A stretch of DNA of 64,000 nucleotides from Dactylosporangium sp. (GTDB lineage Bacteria; Actinomycetota; Actinomycetes; Mycobacteriales; Micromonosporaceae), in assembly GCA_013041765.1 (NCBI GenBank), contig JABDRL010000217.1, forward strand, positions 24,888 through 88,887. Direction: 5' to 3'. The translations under genes were made by a program, and so were the position numbers. How positions within the stretch are numbered: position 1 is the first letter of the stretch; every line of letters begins with the position of its first letter. This document shows positions 1 through 8,440 of the stretch, in pieces. The notes beneath the pieces are model-generated. The model ran no database searches. It had not been told where the DNA came from and saw only the letters and a program-made list of their open reading frames with translations.

Positions 1-570
1 TGCGCCACCGTCGCGGTTCGCTACCGCGATCGCGGCGTGGTCGGGCTCGGCCTCGGGGGCATGGAGACCGGGCACCCCGCGGCGCCGTACGGCAGGGCGT
101 TCGACATCGCCAGAGACGGTGGGCTCGGCATCGTTCCGCACGGTGGCGAGGCCGACGGTGCCCAGGCCATCCGGGAACTTCTGGCATTCGCCCCGGCCCG
201 CCTCCGGCACGGCATCCGGGCGGTGGACGACGCCGAGGTCCTCGCGGAGATCGTGGACAGCGGCATCGTGCTGGACGTGTGTCCCACCTCCAACCTGCGG
301 ACCGGGGTGGTGCCGTCCCTGGCGGAGCACCCGCTGCCGGCCCTGCGCCAGGCCGGGGCGCTGTGCACGATCAACACGGACGACCCGGCCATGTTCGGCA
401 CAGATCTGGCACGGGAGTTCGCCATTGCCGCACAACTCGGGGTGTCGGCGGAGCAGGCCTACGCCGCCGGGCTCGTCGGCGCGCTGTGCGACGACACCAC
501 CCGAGCCGCCCTCGGGGCGCTCTGGCCAGCCGCCGCGATCTCGGCTGGTGCCATCGGCGAGGGCCTCTGA
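1..570 (+). CDS. add: Adenosine deaminase, C-terminal part (cut by window start)
   Basis: The frame is open from base 1 to the TGA at 568-570. The visible 189 residues carry the C-terminal half of the metal-dependent adenosine deaminase barrel: a PHGGE motif matching the family HAGE zinc/substrate segment, then a CPTSNLRTG segment and a TINTDDPAMFGT segment holding the metal-binding aspartates. The enzyme hydrolytically deaminates adenosine to inosine in the cytoplasm (purine salvage). The glycine in HGGE, where most homologues have alanine, is a mild variation. The N-terminus, with the first zinc-binding histidines, lies outside the window, so activity cannot be judged. The gene ends inside a perfect palindromic terminator and faces tRNA-Leu. 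Confidence 0.9.
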   Translation, partial: CATVAVRYRDRGVVGLGLGGMETGHPAAPYGRAFDIARDGGLGIVPHGGEADGAQAIRELLAFAPARLRHGIRAVDDAEVLAEIVDSGIVLDVCPTSNLRTGVVPSLAEHPLPALRQAGALCTINTDDPAMFGTDLAREFAIAAQLGVSAEQAYAAGLVGALCDDTTRAALGALWPAAAISAGAIGEGL

Positions 571-587
571 CTATAGTCAGAGGCCCT
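560..587. terminator. 28-bp perfect palindrome, bidirectional terminator
   Basis: AGGGCCTCTGACTA and its exact reverse complement abut with no spacer. The symmetry axis is between 573 and 574, and a short T run (587-589) follows. The adenosine deaminase stop codon (568-570) is inside the left arm. It lies between the plus-strand deaminase gene and the 3' end of the minus-strand tRNA-Leu, so it can terminate both transcripts. Confidence 0.75.
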
Positions 588-593
588 TTGCTG

Positions 594-676
594 TGGGGAA
601 GAAGGGAGTTGAACCCTCACGCCCTTTCGGGCACACGGACCTGAACCGTGCGCGTCTGCCATTCCGCCACTCCCCC
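594..676 (-). tRNA. tRNA-Leu (anticodon CAG)
   Basis: Read on the minus strand, an 83-nt class II tRNA folds. The acceptor is GGGGGAG paired with CTTCCCC (one G-U), the anticodon stem CACGG/CCGTG holds loop TTCAGGT (anticodon CAG), there is a variable arm around GCCCGAAAGGGC, and the T arm contains GGTTCAACTCC. The discriminator base is A and no CCA is encoded. A leucine tRNA beside fhaA is also found in mycobacteria near oriC. Confidence 0.95.
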
Positions 677-911
677 GGAGTGGATCGCGTGGGAAAGGTT
701 ATCACCCCGACCAACGGGATTTCACACGGGATAACCACCCTGGCGCACAATGGTACCGGGCCTGACCACTCCCCCCGCCTGACAGTTTGGCGGAGAAGCG
801 ACTAATCTGCCCTAAGTGCTCCGCAAGCGTAACACGCACTGGTCAGCCGGCATGCATCCAGCGGAGCCCGGGCCGGATACCATCATGACCTCGGAACCCG
901 AGGAGGAGCCG

Positions 912-1661
912 GTGAGTGTGCTACAGCGCTTCGAGAAGCGCCTTGAAGGTCTCGTCGAGGGTGCCTTCGCCAAGGTCTTCAAGGGGGTCGTTCACCCCGT
1001 GGAGATCCTCAACGCCATGCAGCGGGAAGCCGAGGCGCACAAGGCGATCCTCGCTGGCGGGCGGACCCTCGTCCCGAACCGGTACGTTATCGATCTTTCC
1101 CCCTACGATCACAGCCGTCTGGCGCCCTATGCCGCGGCATTGGCTCAGGAGTTGGCGCAGTCCCAGGCCGAGTTCATCGGCGAGCAGGGCTGGACGGTCT
1201 ACGGCGACGTCATCGTCGAGATCGAGCGAGGCGAAGGCCTCGACACCGGCATGTTCCGGGTGACCGCCGAGGTGTACACGGGCGGCGACGTCGCACCGCA
1301 GCCGGCGTACGACGCGCCGCAGTCGTACCAGCAGCCGTACGAGGCGGACGGGTACGCCGCCCCCCGGGGAGGCCCCGGTCGCAACATCCGACTTGTCGGC
1401 AACGACGGGCGCAACTACCCTCTGCCGATCGGCTCAATGGTGATCGGCAGAGGTGACCAGGCGAACCTGCGGCTACCCGACGTCGGCATCTCGCGTCGAC
1501 ACGCCAGACTGGACCACGATGGCAATCAGGTGGTGCTAACTGATCTTGGTTCAACCAATGGGACGCTGGTCAACGGACAGCGGGTCTCCGCCGTCGCGTT
1601 GAACCCTGGTGACATGATCCAGCTTGGCACCACAACACTCACCTTCCGGATTGACGGCTAA
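912..1661 (+). CDS. fhaA: FHA-domain protein FhaA (DUF3662 + FHA)
   Basis: A 249-residue cytoplasmic adaptor of the growth-regulation locus. The N-terminal half (VLQRFEKRLEGLVEG onward, about residues 3-120) is the FhaA-specific domain. A proline/tyrosine-rich linker follows, and an FHA phosphothreonine-binding domain occupies about 155-249, with the expected GR..., SRRHARL and GSTNGT motifs. The GTG at 912 is preferred because AGGAGG (901-906) lies five bases upstream and the product then begins like known FhaA proteins; the frame is open further upstream without a comparable ribosome site. In mycobacteria FhaA binds phosphorylated envelope proteins, including the MviN/MurJ-linked partner, and regulates peptidoglycan synthesis. 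It heads the phosphosignalling cluster that follows. Confidence 0.93.
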   Translation: MSVLQRFEKRLEGLVEGAFAKVFKGVVHPVEILNAMQREAEAHKAILAGGRTLVPNRYVIDLSPYDHSRLAPYAAALAQELAQSQAEFIGEQGWTVYGDVIVEIERGEGLDTGMFRVTAEVYTGGDVAPQPAYDAPQSYQQPYEADGYAAPRGGPGRNIRLVGNDGRNYPLPIGSMVIGRGDQANLRLPDVGISRRHARLDHDGNQVVLTDLGSTNGTLVNGQRVSAVALNPGDMIQLGTTTLTFRIDG

Positions 1662-1735
1662 AATTAGACATCCCGGACTAAACGTGAGGCGGGTTCGCAT
1701 GACTACATCCGATTTCGACGACGGATAGGCGCCCC

Positions 1736-2218
1736 ATGCCGGCAATCGTTCTCACCGTCGCCAGGTTCGGGTTCCTCGTCCTACTGTGGATCTTCGTGTT
1801 CACCGTGGTCGGGGTCATTCGTCGGGACATGTTTGCTGGCGCGCGGTCCAGCAGGCTGGTCGCCGCGCCCCGCGGTATCGGCCCCTTGATGGGCCAGGAA
1901 CGCCCCGCAAAGGTCAAGCGCGGCCGCGTCGCCCATCAGTTAATCGTCACTGCCGGCTCACTCGCCGGCACCCGGATCACCCTCGGGGAAATACCGATCA
2001 CGATTGGACGGGCCGAAGACTCGACACTGGTCATCACCGATGACTACGCTTCGGCTCGTCACGCAAGGCTGGTGTCCCGATCCGGGCAGTGGTATCTCGA
2101 AGATCTTGGCTCCACCAACGGAACATACCTCGATCGCGCTAAGGTCACCGCACCAACACCCGTCCCCCTCGGCGTGCCGATTCGCATCGGCCGCACGTCT
2201 CTCGAGTTACGGCCATGA
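1736..2218 (+). CDS. fhaB: FHA-domain membrane-anchored protein FhaB
   Basis: A 160-residue protein with one N-terminal membrane segment (about residues 5-27, VARFGFLVLLWIFVFTVVGVI) and a C-terminal FHA domain (about 75-155) with IGR, SARHARL and GSTNGT motifs. In mycobacteria the equivalent FhaB/FipA binds phosphothreonines on division proteins and kinases at the membrane. The stop codon overlaps the start of pstP by four bases (ATGA at 2215-2218), which indicates translational coupling within the operon. Confidence 0.93.
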   Translation: MPAIVLTVARFGFLVLLWIFVFTVVGVIRRDMFAGARSSRLVAAPRGIGPLMGQERPAKVKRGRVAHQLIVTAGSLAGTRITLGEIPITIGRAEDSTLVITDDYASARHARLVSRSGQWYLEDLGSTNGTYLDRAKVTAPTPVPLGVPIRIGRTSLELRP

Positions 2219-3648
2219 CCCTGACGTTGCGATATGCGGCCCGAAGCGACCGCGGTCTGATCAGAGGCGGAAACCAGGATTCCGTCTACGCCGGTCCGCG
2301 GCTCCTTGCCGTGGCCGATGGTATGGGCGGCATGGCTGCGGGTGATGTGGCGAGCAACATCGTCATCGCCTGCATGGCCCCGCTCGACGAGGATGTCTCC
2401 GACGGCGCCATGATCGATGCGCTGCGCAATGCTGTCGATCTGGCAAACCAGCAGATCCGGTACACCGTCGACGCCAATCCCGCCATGGAAGGCATGGGCA
2501 CGACGCTCACCGGCATGCTGTTCTCCGGCGCGAGAATCGGCATGGTTCACATCGGCGATTCCCGGGCATACATCCTACGAAGCGACAAATTTGCGCAAGT
2601 CACCAAGGACGACACCTACGTCCAGATGTTGGTGGACGAGGGACGGATCACCCCGGAGGAGGCCGGGAGCCATCCACAACGGTCACTGCTGACCCGGGCG
2701 CTCGACGGTCGCGACGTCGATCCGGAGTACTCCATGCGGTCGGCGGAACCGGGCGACCGCTATCTCCTGTGCAGTGACGGCCTGTCCTCCGTCGTCAGCG
2801 CCGACACCATCGCGGCGACGCTGCGGGAATACGCCGATCCGAAAGAGAGCGCCGAGCGACTGGTCCAGCTCGCCCTTCGTGGCGGCGGACCGGACAACAT
2901 CACCGTCATCGTCGCCGATGTCACCGATCAGGACATTGTCGAGGAAACCCCCATCGTTGGCGGTGCGGCCTCCCGCGATCGGGGCATGGCGACCTCCGCC
3001 GACCAGTCCATGTCCTCCGCGAGGGGAGCCGCGTTCTCCAGTCCGAGAGGGCCGGCTCCGACAGAGGCGGACCAGGCAACGGACGGCGAGGATGGCGAGC
3101 GGTCGGACGCCGCCCGGGCCAAGCGCCATCCCGTACGCACGGCGCTGGTGTTTCTCGCTCTGCTCGGCACCCTCGCTGGGGGATTGTGGTACGGCTGGCG
3201 CTACACCCAGTCGCAGTACTACGTCGGCGCGGCGCCGGACGGAGCTGTGGTCATCTACCAGGGGGTGCCGGGCCGCATCGCCTGGCTCGATCTCTCAACG
3301 GTCTACGAACGAAGCGATCTCCAGCTTTCCGATCTGACCCCGGTGGCGCAGAACAACGTCAAACGCGGCATTCCGGCCGAGGACCGGGCCGACGCGCAAC
3401 GCACCCTGGCTGATCTCAGCGACCCCGACAACCCCGCCAACCGCCAGCACGCGCAGACCTGCCCGAGCGGCTCGGCGTCCCCGGGTGCCGCAGAGGGTTC
3501 CGTCGATCCGACCGCCGATCCCGGAACGACCACGGTTCCCGGTCCCGGCGGATCTGGTTCCCTGCCGGCTCCGGATGCCGGAGTCGAGACGCCCGGAACG
3601 GAGCCAGGTTCCGCGATAACTGACGCATCAAGTACGAAGCCGTGCTAA
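2215..3648 (+). CDS. pstP: PP2C-family Ser/Thr protein phosphatase PstP
   Basis: A 477-residue membrane phosphatase. The cytoplasmic PP2C catalytic domain (about 1-240) contains the metal-binding signatures RGGNQDS, VADGMGG, SDGLSS and GGPDNITVIV. A linker is followed by one transmembrane helix (about 309-328) and an extracytoplasmic region ending in a Pro/Gly/Ser-rich tail. PstP dephosphorylates PknA, PknB and their targets, so it opposes the kinases encoded later in the same operon. The ATG overlaps the fhaB stop. The length is close to the mycobacterial enzyme, with a somewhat less ordered C-terminus. Confidence 0.95.
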   Translation: MTLTLRYAARSDRGLIRGGNQDSVYAGPRLLAVADGMGGMAAGDVASNIVIACMAPLDEDVSDGAMIDALRNAVDLANQQIRYTVDANPAMEGMGTTLTGMLFSGARIGMVHIGDSRAYILRSDKFAQVTKDDTYVQMLVDEGRITPEEAGSHPQRSLLTRALDGRDVDPEYSMRSAEPGDRYLLCSDGLSSVVSADTIAATLREYADPKESAERLVQLALRGGGPDNITVIVADVTDQDIVEETPIVGGAASRDRGMATSADQSMSSARGAAFSSPRGPAPTEADQATDGEDGERSDAARAKRHPVRTALVFLALLGTLAGGLWYGWRYTQSQYYVGAAPDGAVVIYQGVPGRIAWLDLSTVYERSDLQLSDLTPVAQNNVKRGIPAEDRADAQRTLADLSDPDNPANRQHAQTCPSGSASPGAAEGSVDPTADPGTTTVPGPGGSGSLPAPDAGVETPGTEPGSAITDASSTKPC

Positions 3649-3718
3649 CCGCCCTCGTCCACCGCGCCCGATACTGATCTGACGATCCCCGAGAGACCGC
3701 CCAGAGGACGTGCCGTTC

Positions 3719-5221
3719 GTGACCGCCGCCGCCGTATCCACCCCGCAGCCGCCCGACGCTGGCTCCGGGGCGGTCCCGTCGGTGCCCCCTGCCCGGCCGA
3801 GCGGGCTTCGCAACATCGAACTGGGGCTGCTCGCGTTCACCCTGGTCGTGGTCGGCACATATAGCGTGGCGATGGAGGCCGGCGCCCTCGACCAGATCAC
3901 GGCGCACTTCTGGATTCCCATCGCGACGCTGGCCATCGTCTTCCTCGGCATCCACATCGCGATCCGGTTTCTCGCTCCGTACGCGGATCCGGTGTTCCTG
4001 CCGGCGGTCACCCTGATCAATGGTATGGGTGTGGCCTTCCTGCGCCGCATCGATCTCGCCGACGCGATCCGGCACAAGAGCACCGACTACTCGGCCTTCA
4101 GCGGCCTCGGCTTCCGGCAGTTGCTGTGGACGGCCCTCTCGGTGGGGTTCGCGATCATCGTGCTCGCGATCGTCCGCGACCACAAGTCGCTGTCCCGCTA
4201 CGCGTTCACGCTCGGCTTTGCCGGCATCGTCCTGGTGATGATCCCCGCAGTGCTCCCGGCCCGGTTGTCGATGGTCAACGGGGCCAAGCTGTGGATCAAC
4301 TTCGGCTTCTTCTCGATCCAGCCCGGCGAGTTTGCCAAGATCGCGCTACTGGTGTTCTTCGCGTACTACCTCGTCCGCAAGCGTGAGGTGCTATCGCTGG
4401 CCAGCCGCAGGGTTCTCGGGGTCGACTTCCCCAGAGGACGCGACCTGGGGCCGGTCATCGCCGTGTGGTTGATGAGTCTGCTGGTCCTGATCTTCGAGAA
4501 GGACCTCGGCACCTCGCTGATGTACTTCGGGATGTTCATCGTCACGCTCTACATCGCGACGGAACGGGTCAGCTGGCTGATCATCGGCCTCATGCTGTTC
4601 AGCGGTGGCGTCTTCACCGCCTATGTGCTCGGCGGAACCATCGGGGGCCCCTTCGCCAACTTCCGGCTGCGGGCCGACATCTGGCTCGACCCGTTCTCCG
4701 ACCCCGACAACCGGGGATACCAACTCGTCCAGTCGCTGCTCGGGCTCGGCACCGGGGGGCTGTTCGGAGCCGGCCCCGGAGAGGGCTACCCGCGCAAGAT
4801 CCCCGAGGTACAGAACGACTTCATCTCCGCGGGGCTCGGCGAGGAGATCGGCCTCTTCGGCCTGACGGCGCTCCTCATCGTCTATCTCGTCATCGTTGTC
4901 CGGGGCCTTCGGGCGGCGCTCGGAGTGCACGACTCGTTCGGCAAGCTCTTCGCCGGAGGTCTGGCCTTCACCCTGGGGTTGCAGGTGTTCGTCATCGTGG
5001 GTGGCGTGAGCAAGCTCATCCCGCTCACGGGACAGACCACCCCATTCCTCTCCGCAGGTGGATCGTCACTCATGGCCAACTGGATTCTCATCACGCTGCT
5101 CATTCGGATCTCCGATGCCGCTAGACGGCCGGCCGAGGGCCAGCCGGCCAAGGGCGGCAACGGTCCGGCGGCCGGGGGGCCGGCGAAACTCCAGGAGATG
5201 CCGACGGAGGTCATGCGGTGA
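3719..5221 (+). CDS. rodA: SEDS peptidoglycan glycosyltransferase RodA/FtsW family
   Basis: A 500-residue polytopic membrane protein with about 12 hydrophobic segments and the SEDS signatures: NGAKLWINFGFFSIQPGEFAKI, EKDLGTSLMYFG, and a C-terminal PLTGQTTPFLSAGGSS loop. SEDS proteins polymerise glycan strands from lipid II and work with a cognate class B PBP, here the next gene. GTG at 3719 is chosen because AGAGGA (3703-3708) is ten bases upstream; an in-frame GTG at 3710 is only one base from that site and would add three residues. The stop overlaps pbpA by four bases. Confidence 0.94.
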   Translation: MTAAAVSTPQPPDAGSGAVPSVPPARPSGLRNIELGLLAFTLVVVGTYSVAMEAGALDQITAHFWIPIATLAIVFLGIHIAIRFLAPYADPVFLPAVTLINGMGVAFLRRIDLADAIRHKSTDYSAFSGLGFRQLLWTALSVGFAIIVLAIVRDHKSLSRYAFTLGFAGIVLVMIPAVLPARLSMVNGAKLWINFGFFSIQPGEFAKIALLVFFAYYLVRKREVLSLASRRVLGVDFPRGRDLGPVIAVWLMSLLVLIFEKDLGTSLMYFGMFIVTLYIATERVSWLIIGLMLFSGGVFTAYVLGGTIGGPFANFRLRADIWLDPFSDPDNRGYQLVQSLLGLGTGGLFGAGPGEGYPRKIPEVQNDFISAGLGEEIGLFGLTALLIVYLVIVVRGLRAALGVHDSFGKLFAGGLAFTLGLQVFVIVGGVSKLIPLTGQTTPFLSAGGSSLMANWILITLLIRISDAARRPAEGQPAKGGNGPAAGGPAKLQEMPTEVMR

Positions 5222-6723
5222 ACGCTCCCTTACGCCGCGTCGGAGTCGTTGCGCTCGTACTGTTCGCGATGCTGTTCGTGAACCTCAACTACCAGCAGTG
5301 GTACAAGGCCGATGATTACCGGACCAATCCCCGCAACACTCGGGTCCAGGCCGAGGAGTACTCCCGCCCGCGCGGAACGATCTCTCTGTCCAACGGCGAA
5401 GTGGTCGCGCAGAGCCAGGAGACCACCGACACGTTCAAGTACCTGCGGGTCTATCCCTTCGATACCAAGTACGCCCACGTCGTGGGCTACAAGCCGGTCT
5501 ACGGCACAGCCACCTACGTCGAACGGCTGAACAACGAATTCCTCGCGGGGAACGCCCCGGAGCAGCTCGGTGACCGCCTCGCCGCCATGTTCACCGGCAA
5601 CGAATCGCCCGGGGGTATCGTCCAGCTGACCCTGTCCAAGGCCGCCCAGGACACCGCGCACAAGGAACTGACCAGCAACAGGTTGAACACCCAGAAGGGT
5701 GCGGTCATCGCGCTCGATCCCAAGACCGGAGCGTTGCTCGCCGAGGTTTCCCTGCCAAGCTACGATCCCAACCTGCTCACAACGCACAACGCCGACGAGG
5801 CCAGCAAGGCGTACCAGACCCTGGATGCCGACCCCACCCACCCGCTGTCCAACCGGGCGACCTCCGAGATCCTCGCCCCGGGCTCGACGATGAAGGTGGT
5901 CGTCTCCGCCGCCGCGCTGAAAGAGGGCATGAAGCCCGACACCGTCATCCCGGCCGGCCCGTACTATCAGCCGCCCCAATCCGGCAGCTTCCAGATCAAG
6001 AATGCCTCCCCCAGCACCTGCCCGGAAGCCCAGATCACGCTCCAGCGGGCGCTCACGGTCTCCTGCAACACGGCGTTCGCCAAGCTCGGGGTCGAGCAGT
6101 TGGGCCTAGACAAGGTCAAGTCCATGGCAGAGTCATTCGGATTTGAGGAGACCCCCGAGTTCATCGACGACGACAAGAACATCATGAACGTCACGGCCAG
6201 TCATACCGGATCCATGACCGGGTCGAACGGCAAGGTCGACCCGGCGGCCCTCGCCCAGTCCTCGATCGGCCAGAAGGACGTCCGGATGACGCCCCTTCAG
6301 GGCGCGCTCATCGCCGCGACGGTCGCCAACGAGGGCAAGCAGATGCGGCCGTATCTCGTTGACACCCTGCAGAGTTCTGGGCTGTCCGTTGTCAACAAGA
6401 CCCAACCGACGACCCTGCGTCGCGTGGTCAGCGACGGCGTCGCCGAGGATCTTCAGGACATGATGATCAGTGTCGTCGACAGCGGAACGGGCAAACCGGC
6501 TAAGGTCAAGGGCCTCCAGGTCGGGGGCAAGACGGGTACCGCCGAAAACGGCGAGGACGCAAATGATCATGGCTGGTTCATCGGCTTCGCCATGAAGAAC
6601 AACCAACCGGTTGTTGCGGTCGCGGTGGTGCTGGAGGGCGCGGGCAAGGGCGGCAGCCACGAAGCCGCCAGAATCGCCGGCCAGGTTATGAAGGCGTATG
6701 CCGACGAACGGGGCACTGAGTGA
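5218..6723 (+). CDS. pbpA: Class B penicillin-binding protein (D,D-transpeptidase) PbpA
   Basis: A 501-residue bitopic protein. An N-terminal membrane anchor (about 5-20) leads to a dimerisation-type domain and then the transpeptidase fold. The three penicillin-binding motifs are intact: S223-T-M-K226, S282-C-N and K438-T-G. The enzyme crosslinks peptidoglycan stem peptides and pairs with the upstream SEDS protein. GTG 5218 overlaps the rodA stop (GTGA), indicating coupled translation. In mycobacteria PbpA is a PknB substrate needed for septation. Confidence 0.95.
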   Translation: MNAPLRRVGVVALVLFAMLFVNLNYQQWYKADDYRTNPRNTRVQAEEYSRPRGTISLSNGEVVAQSQETTDTFKYLRVYPFDTKYAHVVGYKPVYGTATYVERLNNEFLAGNAPEQLGDRLAAMFTGNESPGGIVQLTLSKAAQDTAHKELTSNRLNTQKGAVIALDPKTGALLAEVSLPSYDPNLLTTHNADEASKAYQTLDADPTHPLSNRATSEILAPGSTMKVVVSAAALKEGMKPDTVIPAGPYYQPPQSGSFQIKNASPSTCPEAQITLQRALTVSCNTAFAKLGVEQLGLDKVKSMAESFGFEETPEFIDDDKNIMNVTASHTGSMTGSNGKVDPAALAQSSIGQKDVRMTPLQGALIAATVANEGKQMRPYLVDTLQSSGLSVVNKTQPTTLRRVVSDGVAEDLQDMMISVVDSGTGKPAKVKGLQVGGKTGTAENGEDANDHGWFIGFAMKNNQPVVAVAVVLEGAGKGGSHEAARIAGQVMKAYADERGTE

Positions 6724-6757
6724 GTCGGGACGCGGACGGCCGGAAAAGGGAGGCGCG

Positions 6758-8383
6758 ATGCTGAGCCCCGGAACCATGCTCGGCGGTCGCTATCGGCTCG
6801 ATGAACGCATCGCTGGCGGCGGCATGGGAGATGTCTGGCGGGGCACCGACGAGGTGCTCGGCCGGACCGTCGCCATCAAGGTGCTACTGCCAGCGCTGAT
6901 GGAGGAGCAGGGCTTCGCGGAGCGGTTCCGCGGCGAGGCCAGAACGATGGCGACCATCAACCATCCCGGTGTCGTCGACGTCTACGACTATGGCAGCGAG
7001 CAGGGCACCGCCTTCTTGATCATGGAGTACATCGAGGGAGACGCCCTTGCCCGGACCCTCAGTCGCGTCGGTCGGCTGACGCCGGCACGCGCGATGGCGC
7101 TCATCGCGCAGGCCGCGGACGCGCTGGAGGCCGCCCACGTGCGGGGCATCGTCCACCGCGACGTCAAGCCGGGGAACCTGCTGGTGCGGCCCAACGGCAC
7201 ACTGGTACTCACCGACTTCGGCATTGCCCGGTCGGCCCAGGCCGCGCAGCTGACCGCCGTCGGCTCGGTGCTCGGCACGGCCTCGTACATCTCGCCGGAG
7301 CAGGCCTCAGGGCAGCAGGCGACGCCGCTGTCGGACGTCTACGCCCTGGGCGTCGTCGCCTACCAGTGTCTGGCCGGCAAGCGGCCGTTCGAGGGCGACA
7401 ACCCGCTCGACATCGCGCTGCGGCACGTGCGCGAGATGCCTCCGCCCCTGCCACCAGACATCCCACCGGCCGTTCGTCAGATCGTCGAGCGGGCGTTGTC
7501 CAAGGATCCAGCGGCTCGCTGGCCATCGGCCGAGGCCCTCGCCGCGGCGGCCCGCAACGTCTCCGGCCAGCTGTCGTCCGGCGGCACCGGAACGATGGTC
7601 CCACCGTCCCAGGCAATCAATCAGCCCGCGCCGTTCTCCGGGCCCCCGATGTCACCCGCCGCCGGTTCGCCTCCGGGTCCACCGGATCCGGTCGCGCAGG
7701 GTGGCACCCGGATGTTCACCAGCCCGCACCAGGCCAGTGGCCCTCCCGGAGCGGGGGGATTCGCCAGGGGAACGGCCGGTGTGGCCCCGCCGCCCAAGGC
7801 GCAGGACACCGGCTACGCCTTCGCGGCCCCGCGAAGTCCGGCAGGCCCCGGACGGGCTACCACCAGCCCCGACGGCTCCCGGCGGACGCTGATAATTCTG
7901 ATCGGAGTATTGACGGCGCTAGTCGTGCTTCTCGCGTGCGGCGTGGGGGTCTATGTTCTCACAAGCAGAGAAAGCAACGACGACAGTGATCCGGGAGGTG
8001 GGGCGCCGGAGACGCCTGCGACGACGCAGACCCGCCTTCCAGACACCACGCAGACCGAAAAGACCACCGCACCGAGCCGCTCAGCGGCTGGTGACCTGAT
8101 CACTCTCAACTGCGAGCAGTACAAGGGTCAGCAACGGCTCGTCGTTGAAACCAAGATCAGGCAGAAGGGCTTCAAGGTCCGCATCGAAATGGTCGACGCT
8201 GGCGGTCGCATCAACGAGGTCGTTGATGTCACGCCCTGCCAGGCATATGTCGGGGACACGATCACGATCAAGGTGAGCACGGGGAATAGCGATGCGCAGA
8301 GCAGCGAACCGGCCGACGAGTCGGCATGCGACGGACTGCCGCTCGACCCTAACGGCTCCTGTCCAGCCAGCTCGCAGCCCTGA
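6758..8383 (+). CDS. pknA: Ser/Thr protein kinase, PknA-type
   Basis: A 541-residue transmembrane Hanks-type kinase. The start at ATG 6758 follows GGGAGG; an earlier in-frame ATG overlaps pbpA and is not needed. The catalytic domain (about 10-275) has the glycine loop GGGMGDVW, K41 in VAIK, D135 in HRDVKPGN, D153 in DFG and a SPEQASG activation segment. A Pro/Gly-rich juxtamembrane region, one transmembrane helix (about 377-400) and a short extracellular domain (about 445-510) resembling a single divergent PASTA repeat follow. Mycobacterial PknA lacks PASTA repeats, so this outer domain is a difference. The pair with pknB controls cell shape and division. Confidence 0.92.
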   Translation: MLSPGTMLGGRYRLDERIAGGGMGDVWRGTDEVLGRTVAIKVLLPALMEEQGFAERFRGEARTMATINHPGVVDVYDYGSEQGTAFLIMEYIEGDALARTLSRVGRLTPARAMALIAQAADALEAAHVRGIVHRDVKPGNLLVRPNGTLVLTDFGIARSAQAAQLTAVGSVLGTASYISPEQASGQQATPLSDVYALGVVAYQCLAGKRPFEGDNPLDIALRHVREMPPPLPPDIPPAVRQIVERALSKDPAARWPSAEALAAAARNVSGQLSSGGTGTMVPPSQAINQPAPFSGPPMSPAAGSPPGPPDPVAQGGTRMFTSPHQASGPPGAGGFARGTAGVAPPPKAQDTGYAFAAPRSPAGPGRATTSPDGSRRTLIILIGVLTALVVLLACGVGVYVLTSRESNDDSDPGGGAPETPATTQTRLPDTTQTEKTTAPSRSAAGDLITLNCEQYKGQQRLVVETKIRQKGFKVRIEMVDAGGRINEVVDVTPCQAYVGDTITIKVSTGNSDAQSSEPADESACDGLPLDPNGSCPASSQP

Positions 8384-8440
8384 GCGGTCTGCCGATGGAT
8401 GGAACTCGGTGTACACGATGATCGAAGGACGAGAGACGAG

